DNA of 64,000 bases from Rhodopirellula halodulae (GCF_020966775.1 NZ_JAJKFV010000029.1:1233001-1297000); one strand, 5' to 3'. Positions 42,332 through 51,631 are shown, counted from the stretch's first letter. Notes: generated by a model from the letters alone, not told the origin. Program-made: numbers and translations.

Positions 42332-43864
42332 TTGACTTCTGAATCACTTCCAACTGAAAGAACCCCGGGATATGTGGCCCTGGTGGGGGCCGGACCCGGA
42401 CATCCGGGATTACTCACGCTGCGTGGACAGCAGTGCCTGCAGGAATGTGACGTGGTTCTTTACGACGGGCTGAGCAATGCGGAAATGTTGGTTCACGCAC
42501 CCCAGGCGGAACACACCTGCGTCGGGAAGCACGGTCAGACGCGGATTTGGAAGCAACAAGAGATCATTGACGAAACGATCCGGCACGCCAAAGCCGGGAA
42601 ACGCGTGGTGCGTTTGAAAGGCGGCGACCCCGCCGTTTTCGCCCGTACCAGCGAAGAGGTGAACGCTCTCAAAGCCGAAGGCATTCCGTTCGAGATCGTT
42701 CCTGGAATCACCGCCGCACTCGCCGCGGGATCCTTTGCCGGGATCCCCATCACTCACCGAGGAATCGCGTCGGCTGTGGCGTTGGTGACGGGGCATGAGG
42801 AACCAGGGAAGACCGAATCTGATTTGGATTGGCCGGCGTTGGCTCGATTCCCCGGCACCTTGGTCATTTACATGGGTGTGACCACAGTGAAGCAATGGAC
42901 CGATGCTTTGTTGTCAGCCGGCAAGGATCCCGCGACACCATGCGCCATTTTGCGGCGATGTAGTTTGCCGGACCAGCAAAAGATCCAGTGCCGACTGGCC
43001 GAGGTCGCCGGACATCTAACTCCCGCCAGCAAGTTCCGGCCCCCGGTGATCACCATCGTTGGCGATGTGACGGGGCTGTCGGATTCGATGGACTGGTTCA
43101 GTCGTCGGCCGCTATCTGGAAAGTCGATCTTGGTCACGCGACCCAAAGATCAAGCGGATGGTTTGGTCGCTTCGCTATCGGAGCTGGGGGCCAACGTCGT
43201 AGTCCAGCCAGCGATTGAAATTTCGCCACCGGATGATTGGTCCGATGTGGATGACGCCATCGATCAATTGCCCACGTTTGATTCGTTGGTCTTCACCAGT
43301 CGAAATGGCGTGCAGTTCTTTTTAGATCGATTGCTGGTACGCGGTCAGGATTTGCGATGTTTGGCCGGAGCCAAGATCGCGGTGGTTGGTGAAGCGACCG
43401 CCGCGGCGTTGGCGAAGTATCACATGCGAGCGGACTGGGTGCCGGATGTCTTCGATGCGGACGCGTTGCTCGAAACCCTGTCGTCGCTGAATCCTCTGCC
43501 GAGCAAGACTTTGGTCGTTCGAACGCAGCGTGGACGCGACGTCATTGCAAACGGTTTGCGAGACTTAGGAACAACGGTTCGCGAAATTGTTGCCTATCAA
43601 AATCGCGATGTGACGGCGATGGACGAAGGGACTCTGGCGAAGCTGAAGGACCAGTCGTTGGATTGGATCACGTTGACCAGCCCCGCAACCGCCCGAAATG
43701 TTCATCGGTGGTTTGGTGATGAGCTGCCGAGCTGCAAGGTTGCCGTGATTAGTCCGCTGACAGCCGAAACCGTTCGCGAATTGGGATGGCGTGTCGACGC
43801 GGTTGCTCAATCGGCGACAATGGAGTCTTTGGTTCAAGCCATTCTCGAAGTGGAAGCAACATGA
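42332..43864 (+). CDS. Uroporphyrinogen-III C-methyltransferase / uroporphyrinogen-III synthase fusion
   Basis: Bifunctional tetrapyrrole enzyme of 510 residues. Residues 15-255 are the SAM-dependent methyltransferase CobA/SumT (VGAGPGHPGLLTLRG, VVRLKGGDPAVFART, GIPITHRGIAS, YMGVTTVKQW), which makes precorrin-2 for siroheme and B12. Residues 260-510 are HemD (LSGKSILVTRPKDQADGL, VFTSRNGVQFF, WITLTSPATARN), which closes the linear tetrapyrrole to uroporphyrinogen III. The fusion joins successive steps. The start at TTG 42332 is uncertain, though no better in-frame start precedes the CobA domain. The stop overlaps the next ATG by 4 bp. Confidence 0.93.
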   Translation: MTSESLPTERTPGYVALVGAGPGHPGLLTLRGQQCLQECDVVLYDGLSNAEMLVHAPQAEHTCVGKHGQTRIWKQQEIIDETIRHAKAGKRVVRLKGGDPAVFARTSEEVNALKAEGIPFEIVPGITAALAAGSFAGIPITHRGIASAVALVTGHEEPGKTESDLDWPALARFPGTLVIYMGVTTVKQWTDALLSAGKDPATPCAILRRCSLPDQQKIQCRLAEVAGHLTPASKFRPPVITIVGDVTGLSDSMDWFSRRPLSGKSILVTRPKDQADGLVASLSELGANVVVQPAIEISPPDDWSDVDDAIDQLPTFDSLVFTSRNGVQFFLDRLLVRGQDLRCLAGAKIAVVGEATAAALAKYHMRADWVPDVFDADALLETLSSLNPLPSKTLVVRTQRGRDVIANGLRDLGTTVREIVAYQNRDVTAMDEGTLAKLKDQSLDWITLTSPATARNVHRWFGDELPSCKVAVISPLTAETVRELGWRVDAVAQSATMESLVQAILEVEAT

Positions 43865-44175
43865 TCCCGAAACGCTATCGCCAAATGCATGCCGATCATC
43901 CTGAGTTCATGCGTGCCTACGAAGATCTCGGCAAGGCTGCTCGTGAGTGCGGTCCGCTCAGCGAACGTGAAATCGCTTTGGTGAAATTGGCGATCTCGTT
44001 GGGAGCGGGCCTGGAGGGCGCCGCCCATTCGCATTGTCGCAAAGCGATGGAAGCCGGTTGCTCGCCCGACGACCTCAGGCACGTCGCGATGTTATCGGCC
44101 CCAACGATCGGCTTTCCGACCATGATGCGAGCCAAGTCGTGGGTCGAGGATGTGGTCACTCCGAAAGAGAAGTGA
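43861..44175 (+). CDS. Carboxymuconolactone decarboxylase/AhpD-like protein
   Basis: 104 residues of the AhpD-like all-helical fold: LSEREIALVKLAISLGAGLE, GAAHSHCRKAMEAGCSPDDL and RHVAMLSAPTIGFP. The redox motif is partial: AHSHC has a single Cys where peroxidase-type AhpD has CxxC, so a non-redox role is likely. ATG 43861 lies in an ATGA overlap with the cobA-hemD stop, so the genes are translationally coupled. Function within tetrapyrrole metabolism is unknown. Confidence 0.85.
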   Translation: MIPKRYRQMHADHPEFMRAYEDLGKAARECGPLSEREIALVKLAISLGAGLEGAAHSHCRKAMEAGCSPDDLRHVAMLSAPTIGFPTMMRAKSWVEDVVTPKEK

Positions 44176-44192
44176 CGTGGTTGGATCCATCG

Positions 44193-44855
44193 CTAGAGTG
44201 TGACCCAGCCTGGACGATTGGGACGCGTGCCGCGCTGGCGGTGGGTGGCTTGCAGGGATGGCATCCACAGAAGGTGTTGAGCGATGGTGATCAGGGATTT
44301 TGGATCGATCGGCTTGAATAAGCAGTGCGTTGGCGCGGAAGCCAGTTCAGTCTTTTTTTCCAGGCCCGCCCACTTCGACTCCGCCAAAAGCACCACGGGA
44401 AGTTGCTGAAAGGGATGCGTGTTGCGAATGTGTTCGATGGTAGCGAGTGCTTCCATCGGGGCATCGCCCACATCCCAAACGAGCAGATCAATTTCGGATC
44501 CTTGGTGACTCGACGGTGGTCCATATTCACCGGGAATCTCGTGTTTCTCGTCGACCCGATTTTGAACCGAGTCATCCATGTTTCCTAATTCGACGGGAGC
44601 CAAATGAAATGCCTTCAAGACCGCTTCGATTCCTCGCGCACAAATGCAACGCATGCCTTCGTGATGAAGCACACCGGCGGTCGCCAGCAGCGACAACGGT
44701 TTCGCATCGGCGACAACGACGGTGGACGTGTGTTGTTGGCGCGAATTGGAGGTCTCTTCGCCGCGTTGCTCGGCAGCGTGGTCGGAAACCGATTTCGCGG
44801 GGGGCGTTGGCGGTCCCAGTGATGCTGGCGGTCGGAAATGGGAATCGGGGCTCAT
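44193..44855 (-). CDS. Atypical response-regulator receiver protein
   Basis: 220 residues. After a 45-residue Pro/Ser-rich leader, a receiver-like domain begins STVVVADAKPLSLLATAGVL, where the acidic pair seems reduced to one Asp. A 25-30-residue Glu/Ser-rich insertion precedes the strand IDLLVWDVGDAPM with a candidate phosphoacceptor Asp. The Thr/Ser position (VVLLAESKW) and the Lys in LFKPID follow. It may be a pseudo-receiver that signals without phosphorylation. No output domain is present. It is convergent with the AhpD-like gene (17-bp gap). Confidence 0.65.
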   Translation of the reverse strand: MSPDSHFRPPASLGPPTPPAKSVSDHAAEQRGEETSNSRQQHTSTVVVADAKPLSLLATAGVLHHEGMRCICARGIEAVLKAFHLAPVELGNMDDSVQNRVDEKHEIPGEYGPPSSHQGSEIDLLVWDVGDAPMEALATIEHIRNTHPFQQLPVVLLAESKWAGLEKKTELASAPTHCLFKPIDPKSLITIAQHLLWMPSLQATHRQRGTRPNRPGWVTL

Positions 44856-45048
44856 GATGTGTCTTTTCGTGGGAGACTTCCGTGCAAAACCGACAGCGTT
44901 CTCCAGTCGCAGACAATCAATAGGTCACGACAACCGCGACGGCGATGCGAACTTTGCAACTACGCAATTTCCGCTGTCGGTCGCAAGATCAGCCCTCGCG
45001 TGGGAAATTGTCTTTCGGTAGCACGTTTGGCTTTGTTACGGTCGACCC

Positions 45049-45621
45049 ATGATTGGTGAATACAAAATCAACCGAACCACGAGAAGGTGCAGCGTTGGCG
45101 ATCGCCCGCTGGAACCAGGCGAGGTTTATTACTCCGTGGTCACCGAGGCCGATGAGGACTTCAAACGAGTCGACATCGCCGCGGATGCATGGACCGGGCC
45201 CCCAGAAGATGCGATTGGTTGGTGGAAGAATCGCGTTCCTCGAGCCGAAGAGAAGAAACGCGAAATTGCACCTCCCGAAGTGCTGGTGGAGTTGTTGCGA
45301 TCCATGGCGGAGCAACCCGCGGCAGCCAAAAGTCGATTCTTGCTCGCATTGTTGCTGCTTCGAAAACGGCATTTAAAGACCGTCGACCCGCCCACATCCG
45401 GTTCGCCGATGGGGGCACCGCAATCCGATCAGGAATTGAAGTCGACCAACGAAGCGACCGCCGGCAATTCGCCGCCTCGCGAAGTGATGTTGCTGCAGTC
45501 CAACGTGGATCAATCGACCATGGAAGTGGAGGTCGTTGCGATCGCCAGTTCCGAGGCATCGCGATTGCAAGACGAATTGATCGACCTGATTTATCGCGAT
45601 GTCGACGACGTTCCAGAATGA
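45049..45621 (+). CDS. Conserved hypothetical protein
   Basis: 190 residues. The N-terminal half has a compact, possibly zinc-free ribbon-like pattern (YKINRTTRRCSVGDRPLEPG, EVYYSVVTEADEDFKRVDIA) and a Trp-rich loop (AIGWWKNRVP); a helical stretch (SRFLLALLLLRKRHL) follows, and then a Ser/Thr-rich linker. The Leu-rich stretch is amphipathic rather than a clear membrane helix. Its stop overlaps the ATG of the following lipoprotein gene (ATGA), so the two are coupled. I do not recognise the family. A role in assembling or monitoring the lipoprotein is a guess from this linkage. Confidence 0.72.
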   Translation: MIGEYKINRTTRRCSVGDRPLEPGEVYYSVVTEADEDFKRVDIAADAWTGPPEDAIGWWKNRVPRAEEKKREIAPPEVLVELLRSMAEQPAAAKSRFLLALLLLRKRHLKTVDPPTSGSPMGAPQSDQELKSTNEATAGNSPPREVMLLQSNVDQSTMEVEVVAIASSEASRLQDELIDLIYRDVDDVPE

Positions 45622-46817
45622 AACCGAATGAGAACGGAATGCTCATGAATGCTCTTGCTGCCCAGGCGATCTCGCCAAACGCATCTTCAGCCGTTCGCGT
45701 GAAGCGGTGGTCGCCAAATCGCATGGCGACAAAGAAGCAGTTGGCTACCTGGGCATCGATCCGTTCATGCTGCCTTGGCTTTTTGATTTTGGTGAGCCTG
45801 GGTTTGGCCAACGGATGTGTGCGGACCGTGTCGAATGTTCCTTTCGCGGCGCCACCTGTGGTGCTGAACGCGACGCCGAACTTGCAAGAGTTGGCAGCGG
45901 CCGTCAATCGGACCGACGCGGTTCAACAACTGTCGACCAATTCCGCCAAGGTGGATGTGTTGTCGATGCCCGCCGTGCCGAAGTTGAACGCCACCGTCAA
46001 TCTGCAACGTGAAAAACGTTTTCGCATGAAGGCCAGCGTGCCGATCATCATGGGAGCCGGCATTGATCTTGGCAGCAACGAAAACGAGTTTTGGTTCGAA
46101 GTGCCGGACAACATGACTCAGACCTTGTACTACGCCAATCACGACCAGTATTCGCGTCAATTGAACCGAGCAATCTTGCCGGTCGATCCTTCTTGGCTGA
46201 TCGAAGCCATTGGTTTGGCTCGTTTGGACCCGGCGACGGTGCTGAGTGGCCCCGTGATTCGAAGCGACGGACTGATTGAAGTTCGTACTTCCTCCCCCAC
46301 ACCGTCAGGCGTTTATCAACGCGTGTTGTTTATCGAACCTTCGGGCGGATACGTCACCAATGTCTTTCTCTATTCGCCGGATGGCCGGCAAGTTGCCAAG
46401 AGCATTGCATCGGATCACCGGTTCAATGAGACCGTCAATGTGGTGCTGCCGCACCGCGTGAAGGTGGAGTTGTTCCCAGCAGCCGGGCCTCCTTTGGCAA
46501 TGCAATTGGAAGTCGCGTCGTACACGGTGAATCAATTGCTATCGGGTGATCCAGAACTGTTCACCATGCCAACCACGACCACGACAAAAGTGAACTTGGT
46601 GGAGATGGCAGGCATGACATCGGTGAACGGGTTTGCTAGCGGAGGCAACATCGCGGCTGGGGGGCCCGTCACCGGATACAGCTCCGCGACGATGGGGCCG
46701 ATTGTCCCCGCCTCCGAGGCTCCCTGGACTCGTCCACCTGGTATGCCGGGGACGGCCGCCGCCTATTCCGCCAATGCACCCACGGGGCCTCCAATGCGTG
46801 GGATTCGGTACGAGTGA
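45618..46817 (+). CDS. Predicted outer-membrane lipoprotein
   Basis: 399 residues. The lipobox LANGC (Cys about 67) follows a hydrophobic segment CCLGFLILVSLGLANG; the true start may be the internal Met at about residue 36, which would give a normal-length signal. The mature part has a LolA/LppX-like character: beta strands around LNATVNLQREKRFRMKASVP, NENEFWFEVPDNMTQTLYYA and TVNVVLPHRVKVELFPA. The C-terminal 80 residues are Gly/Pro/Thr-rich. It is coupled to the upstream hypothetical gene. A role in lipid or lipoprotein handling at the outer membrane is an inference. Confidence 0.75.
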   Translation: MKPNENGMLMNALAAQAISPNASSAVRVKRWSPNRMATKKQLATWASIRSCCLGFLILVSLGLANGCVRTVSNVPFAAPPVVLNATPNLQELAAAVNRTDAVQQLSTNSAKVDVLSMPAVPKLNATVNLQREKRFRMKASVPIIMGAGIDLGSNENEFWFEVPDNMTQTLYYANHDQYSRQLNRAILPVDPSWLIEAIGLARLDPATVLSGPVIRSDGLIEVRTSSPTPSGVYQRVLFIEPSGGYVTNVFLYSPDGRQVAKSIASDHRFNETVNVVLPHRVKVELFPAAGPPLAMQLEVASYTVNQLLSGDPELFTMPTTTTTKVNLVEMAGMTSVNGFASGGNIAAGGPVTGYSSATMGPIVPASEAPWTRPPGMPGTAAAYSANAPTGPPMRGIRYE

Positions 46818-46979
46818 TGCCCAAAGCGGATTGGCGAAGCCGTCTCCGACCAACGTTGGCCCGAAATTCGCTCTTTTAGGTCGCCTGAATCAGATCGGAC
46901 TTTGTCGTTGCCAAATTGGCATCTGCACGGTCCAATTCGATATGCAAATTAGTATCCAGGTGGGCTCGAATAGGGACGC

Positions 46980-48407
46980 ATGAGCGACCGCGAAAACGAA
47001 ATGGCGGCGAATGCCGACGACGGGGCCGGAAAGAACGGCGAGCAAAATGCGGAAGACGCAGAGTTGCTGAGCGTTGAGGCGACGTCTGGCGATGTCGTCT
47101 TGGGATTCGATCATGCATCGACCAAGGTGAAGTCGTTTCCAAACTCGCCCGGCGTCTATCTGATGAAGGACTCCGCCGGCGTCGTGATCTATGTCGGCAA
47201 GGCCAAGAATCTTCGTTCCCGCGCGGGCAGCTACTTTCTGAAGGCCGCCAGTGAGGACGCTCGGACGGCGGATTGGATCGGCGACATTGCAGACATCGAT
47301 TTCGTTGAGTGCGAAAGCGAGGTCGACGCTCTGCTGATGGAGTCTCGGTTGATCAAGGACATACAGCCGAAGAACAACAAGGAGCTGAAGGACGACAAGT
47401 CGTTTCCTTATTTGATGATCACGACGCGAGATGAATTTCCTCGAGTCGAAGTCACCCGAGAGCCACAGTCCAAGGGCGTGAAGCTTTATGGCCCTTTCAC
47501 CAGTGCCGGTGCGCTGCGTGGCGCGATCCAGGTGATGCAGCGGATCTTTAAGTTTCGAACATGTACGCTGGACATCAGTGAATCCGACGAACGTTGGCAA
47601 TGGTTCCGGCCTTGCCTATTGGCCAGCATCAACCAATGCACGGCACCCTGCAATTTTCGAATCAGCAAAGAAGACTATCGACGAGACATCAAACGTCTGC
47701 AAACGTTCTTGGATGGCGGAAAAACCAAGTTGCTGCGTGACATGCGGAACGAGATGAAGGCGGCCAGTCAATCGCTGGACTTCGAACGGGCCGCCGTGCT
47801 GCGTGATGAGATTCAGATGATCGAGCGCTTGGAAGAACGCGGCGAACTGGACACGCATGCTCAACCGGAGGTTTTCTACATCGATCCGCAAAAGGGATTG
47901 GCGGGTTTGAAAAAGGTGCTCGGTTTGTCCGAAACGCCACGCGTGATCGAAGGCGTTGACATCGCACATTTGGGTGGGAACGAAACGGTTGCTAGTCTCG
48001 TCCAATTCATTGACGGCCTGCCGTTCAAACCGGGGTATCGACGATTCCGCATTCAAGAAGTCAAAGGCATCGACGATTTTCGAAGCATCTACGAAGTCGT
48101 CTCGCGACGTTTTCGTGGGCTCTCGGATCGGCAAGAAGCGTTTCCTGACATCTTGTTGATCGACGGCGGCAAAGGCCAATTGAACGCGGCGATGGCGGCG
48201 TTTCGAGATCAAGACATTCAGCCGCCGACGGTGATCAGTCTGGCGAAACGAGACGAGGAAATTTTCCGGCCCGGCAATCCCGAACCGCTAAGATTGAGCA
48301 AGAGTGCGTTTGCATTGCGGTTGCTGCAGTACGTTCGCGATGAATCTCACCGTTTTGCCCAACATTACCACCACATTTTACGTAGTAAATCCAGCCTTCA
48401 GCGGTGA
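46980..48407 (+). CDS. uvrC: UvrABC system protein C, short form lacking HhH domain
   Basis: Dual-incision nuclease of nucleotide excision repair. The GIY-YIG domain (SPGVYLMKDSAGV, then IYVGKAKNLRSR, residues 57-82) makes the 3' cut; the Cys-rich FRPCLLASINQCTAPC and the UVR motif (ASQSLDFERAAVLRDEI) follow; the RNase H-like endonuclease domain has GVDIAHLGG, LLIDGGKGQLNAA and RDESHRFAQHYHH. The protein stops about ten residues later, at 475 residues, while UvrC is usually about 600 and ends in a tandem HhH domain. No frame after the stop encodes HhH sequence. A 45-residue acidic leader precedes the GIY-YIG domain. Confidence 0.93.
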   Translation: MSDRENEMAANADDGAGKNGEQNAEDAELLSVEATSGDVVLGFDHASTKVKSFPNSPGVYLMKDSAGVVIYVGKAKNLRSRAGSYFLKAASEDARTADWIGDIADIDFVECESEVDALLMESRLIKDIQPKNNKELKDDKSFPYLMITTRDEFPRVEVTREPQSKGVKLYGPFTSAGALRGAIQVMQRIFKFRTCTLDISESDERWQWFRPCLLASINQCTAPCNFRISKEDYRRDIKRLQTFLDGGKTKLLRDMRNEMKAASQSLDFERAAVLRDEIQMIERLEERGELDTHAQPEVFYIDPQKGLAGLKKVLGLSETPRVIEGVDIAHLGGNETVASLVQFIDGLPFKPGYRRFRIQEVKGIDDFRSIYEVVSRRFRGLSDRQEAFPDILLIDGGKGQLNAAMAAFRDQDIQPPTVISLAKRDEEIFRPGNPEPLRLSKSAFALRLLQYVRDESHRFAQHYHHILRSKSSLQR

Positions 48408-48565
48408 ACCTTTCCAAGTGCGATGGGTCCGTACTGAGAGTAAAATGGTGTTTGGCAACACCCCCAAATGTTTCTGAGCCCACATGGTTCTAAGCCTGTT
48501 CGGCCCTAGACTGAGCAAACACTTCACTTCGAGTTTCACCTTCAACCAAAGGTCCTTTCCCCCTC

Positions 48566-49942
48566 GTGTCAGATAAACACATCACCCTGCACGACGATGC
48601 CCCCGAACGCAGCATTTTGGCGCGTTTGATTTTGCCGGACACCGTGGTCGAAGAAGATCCTTTGGAAGAGTTGCACGGGTTGGCGACCACATCCGGAACC
48701 CAGGTGGTCGATGAGCTGATTCAACGTCGATCGACGCCTGATCACTCCACGTACCTTGGCAAAGGCAAAGTGGAAGAGTTGCGATTGATGGTCGAGCGTC
48801 ATGAAGCGGACGTGGTGATCTTCGACAACGATTTGACACCTGCGCAAACTCGCAACTTGGAAAAGAAAACCAATGCGAAGGTGATCGATCGTACGGAGTT
48901 GATCCTAGATATCTTTGCCGCCGGAGCACGCACTCACGAATCTCGCTTGGCGGTCGAGTTGGCCCAGCTCGAGTATTCGCTGCCGCGATTGAAACGCATG
49001 TGGACTCACCTCTCTCGTCAATCGATGGGCGTGGGGATGCGTGGGCCCGGTGAAAAGCAATTGGAAGTCGACCGGCGATTGGCGCAGAAACGAATTCACG
49101 ACCTGAAGACGGAACTCAGCCGTGTGGAAGCTCGGCGTGAACGCCAAGTCGCCGCTCGTTCGGATCTGCCAACCGTTTCGCTGGTGGGTTACACCAACGC
49201 GGGCAAGAGCACTTTGATGAACGCTCTGACCGCGGCGGATGTGATGGCGCAAGACAAACTGTTCGCAACGCTTGATACGCGAACGCGTCGTTGGCATCTG
49301 CCGGATTGGGGACATGTGTTGCTGAGTGACACGGTCGGTTTCATCCGAGACCTGCCGCACTCGTTGGTCGCCAGTTTCAAATCGACTTTGGAAGAGACTC
49401 GGCAAGCGGAATTGTTGTTGCATGTCGCGGATGCGAGCAGCCCGCAAGTATTCGAGCAGATCAGCGCTGTCTATCAGGTTTTGGAAGAACTTGAAATCGA
49501 AGCCAAGGACACGCTGCTTGTGCTGAACAAGATCGATGCGATCACCAGCCCGCGTGTGTTGAATCGGGTGCTGGATCGTTATCCCAACGCCATTCCCGTG
49601 AGTGCGAAATCGAATTCCGGTTTGTTGCCGTTGGCACAAGCCGTTGGCGAAGCCCTGTCGCGTGAATTCCTGGACGTGGAAATTGATGTGGCTCATCACG
49701 ACGGGAAACTGTTGTCGTTTCTGTCTGCCAACGGGAAAATCGAATCGCGTGAATTTGGAAATGATCACGTCACCGTTCGAGTTCGCATGCCCGCGGCCGC
49801 GATGGGAACCGTGCATCGTTCAGCACTTCAGGTGACACCAACGACGCTTGAAATGTGGAAGCAATCAGCGTCCGATGATGCGGAAATATCCGCTGCTGAA
49901 GGTGCCGATGAGTCTGCGGAACGATCTAGCGACGTGGCCTAG
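48566..49942 (+). CDS. hflX: GTPase HflX
   Basis: Ribosome-associated GTPase that splits stalled ribosomes. The N-terminal HflX domain contains STPDHSTYLGKGKVEELR and VIFDNDLTPAQTRNLEK; the linker has GPGEKQLEVDRR; the G domain has G1 GYTNAGKST (208-216), G3 DTVGFIRDLP (255-264) and G4 NKID. The C-terminal domain (about 370-430) is present and an acidic tail closes the 458 residues. GTG is the start. The next gene begins 2 bp after the stop. Confidence 0.95.
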   Translation: MSDKHITLHDDAPERSILARLILPDTVVEEDPLEELHGLATTSGTQVVDELIQRRSTPDHSTYLGKGKVEELRLMVERHEADVVIFDNDLTPAQTRNLEKKTNAKVIDRTELILDIFAAGARTHESRLAVELAQLEYSLPRLKRMWTHLSRQSMGVGMRGPGEKQLEVDRRLAQKRIHDLKTELSRVEARRERQVAARSDLPTVSLVGYTNAGKSTLMNALTAADVMAQDKLFATLDTRTRRWHLPDWGHVLLSDTVGFIRDLPHSLVASFKSTLEETRQAELLLHVADASSPQVFEQISAVYQVLEELEIEAKDTLLVLNKIDAITSPRVLNRVLDRYPNAIPVSAKSNSGLLPLAQAVGEALSREFLDVEIDVAHHDGKLLSFLSANGKIESREFGNDHVTVRVRMPAAAMGTVHRSALQVTPTTLEMWKQSASDDAEISAAEGADESAERSSDVA

Positions 49943-49944
49943 AA

Positions 49945-50760
49945 ATGCCGCTGCCTTTTCAACAGGTATGGAGCCCTGAAGATTCCGTCGCGATTGTCAC
50001 TGGTGCCAGCAGCGGGATCGGATGGGAGCTGACGCGATTGTTGGTCGCCGAACGTTCGCACGTGATCGTGGTCGCACGTCGCCGCGAACGATTGTTGGAG
50101 TTGGCGGAAACCAGCGGTCATCCCGATCGCGTGCATTTGGTGGTGGGCGATGTGACGCAAGCTGGCACACGCGACGAAGCGATGAGCCTAGCCGATGAAT
50201 TAGGAAACGGCGGGCTAGATTTGCTGGTCAACAACGCCGGTGTCGGAGCCATCGGTCCCTTCGCGAAGGCCTCGGCGGAACGCATGCGAAAGGTCATGGA
50301 GGTGAACTTTTTTGCTCCGGTGGAATGGACCCGTGCCGCACTGCCTCGATTGCGATGTGTTGCGGAACGCGGAAAGCGTTCGGTGGTTTGCAACATCGGA
50401 AGTGTGTTGGGCCACCGAGCCGTTCCGGACAAGAGTGAATACTGTGCTAGCAAGTTTGCCTTGCACGGTTGGAATGATTCACTGAGAGCCGAATTGATTC
50501 ACGATGGCATCGGAGTGACGTTAGTCAGTCCAAGTACAACGCAGAGTGAATTTTTTGACGCGTTGGTGGACACAGACCCGAATCAGAAGTCCAAGAGCAT
50601 TGGCAGTTGGCCACCATCGCGAGTGGCAGCCGCAACCTTGGATGCGATCAAACGTGGTCGTAGCGAGGTCATCCTTAGCTTGGGCGGAAAAGCTTTGGTG
50701 TACGCCGATCGAGTTTCGCCACCGGTGATGAATGGCATTCTTGCCAAGCGTGGCGACTGA
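49945..50760 (+). CDS. Short-chain dehydrogenase/reductase
   Basis: 271 residues of the classical SDR fold. The cofactor motif TGASSGIGWEL, the basic ARRRERL after strand 2 (NADP preference), NNAGVG, the catalytic Ser in NIGSVLGHRA and Tyr/Lys in YCASKFALHGW are visible. The C-terminal half, including SPSTTQSEFFD, resembles the DltE/YqjQ-like group. The substrate is unknown. It starts 2 bp after hflX and is probably co-transcribed with it. Confidence 0.9.
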   Translation: MPLPFQQVWSPEDSVAIVTGASSGIGWELTRLLVAERSHVIVVARRRERLLELAETSGHPDRVHLVVGDVTQAGTRDEAMSLADELGNGGLDLLVNNAGVGAIGPFAKASAERMRKVMEVNFFAPVEWTRAALPRLRCVAERGKRSVVCNIGSVLGHRAVPDKSEYCASKFALHGWNDSLRAELIHDGIGVTLVSPSTTQSEFFDALVDTDPNQKSKSIGSWPPSRVAAATLDAIKRGRSEVILSLGGKALVYADRVSPPVMNGILAKRGD

Positions 50761-50815
50761 CGTTCGTCATGACCCTCAGTCGACGACCAGAGATCACTCA
50801 CCGCAGCTTCGCGAT

Positions 50816-51505
50816 TCAGTCGCCGTAGTTGGGATAGTACCCATCGTAGTACGGAGCCACCGGATAGGGCGTTCCGCGACCAGACGGATACGGGGCAAAT
50901 TGGTTTGTTCCCGCTGCTGGATTCGGTCGATGCCAATGGCCTGGATGCGGCCACTGGCTTGACCCCGACCCTGAACCAGAATCTGGACCAGTACTTGACC
51001 CGGGTGGACCGGGTGGTGGTGCTGGGGTGCCCGGCGGATTGGTTCCGGTGGGATGGCCCGGCTGCCCCGGATAACTTGGCTGCCCTGGATAAAACGGATG
51101 GTTCCAACCGTATCCAGGTCCCACGCCAATGTTCAGACCACCATACGGCTGACCCCAGTTTGCATAGGGGGTGCTGTAAGGCCGATAGGGAAAACGCCAC
51201 TCGCCGTAGGGCCGGACTGGATCACCCCATTCTTCGACGCGATGGTAGTTGTCCGCAGACTGGCCGTAGGCAAGCGTGCTGCGGTAATGCGTGTAGCCAC
51301 CGGTGCGAAGCGGTTGTGAGACCGCCGTGGTGGGAGTTTCAATTGGAGCGAATTGAGTGACTCGTTGACCCGTTGCGACGTCATGCGTGTAGGTGCTGGG
51401 CAGCGTCAACCAATCCATTGCGAACAAATGGGAAGGGCACGCAAGCAACACGACCGCGAAAGCAATCGCGGGCAGGGACAGCGAGAATGGGTCGGGCGAT
51501 TTCAT
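50816..51505 (-). CDS. Secreted Pro/Gly/Tyr-rich protein
   Basis: 229 residues from the ATG at 51505, which starts a signal peptide (KSPDPFSLSLPAIAFAVVLL, cleavage near LFA|MD). The mature part is low-complexity: a middle region rich in Tyr and Pro, a PGQPxYPGQPGHPTG-type stretch, then Pro/Gly/Ser-rich sequence and a C-terminal Tyr-rich tail (PYYDGYYPNYGD). Nothing suggests an enzyme; it could be a structural or surface component. The in-frame extension to 51550 is less likely. Function unknown. Confidence 0.72.
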   Translation of the reverse strand: MKSPDPFSLSLPAIAFAVVLLACPSHLFAMDWLTLPSTYTHDVATGQRVTQFAPIETPTTAVSQPLRTGGYTHYRSTLAYGQSADNYHRVEEWGDPVRPYGEWRFPYRPYSTPYANWGQPYGGLNIGVGPGYGWNHPFYPGQPSYPGQPGHPTGTNPPGTPAPPPGPPGSSTGPDSGSGSGSSQWPHPGHWHRPNPAAGTNQFAPYPSGRGTPYPVAPYYDGYYPNYGD

Positions 51506-51631
51506 AGTCGCCAACCTAGTTCGCATTTTGCAACCGGGTCGGCATTTCAATCAAAAAACGCAACGTGCGTTTCCGGCCAGGTCATCTCAATCGACACATC
51601 CCCTACAACCCGAACAAACTTGCCTCTTTGA

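Noticed and set aside
48440-48470. Weak hairpin GGTGTT-TGGC-AACACC after uvrC
   Set aside because: Six-pair stem without a T-tract; not convincing as a terminator.
48905-49816. 303-codon minus-strand frame
   Set aside because: Shadow of hflX; no domain visible.
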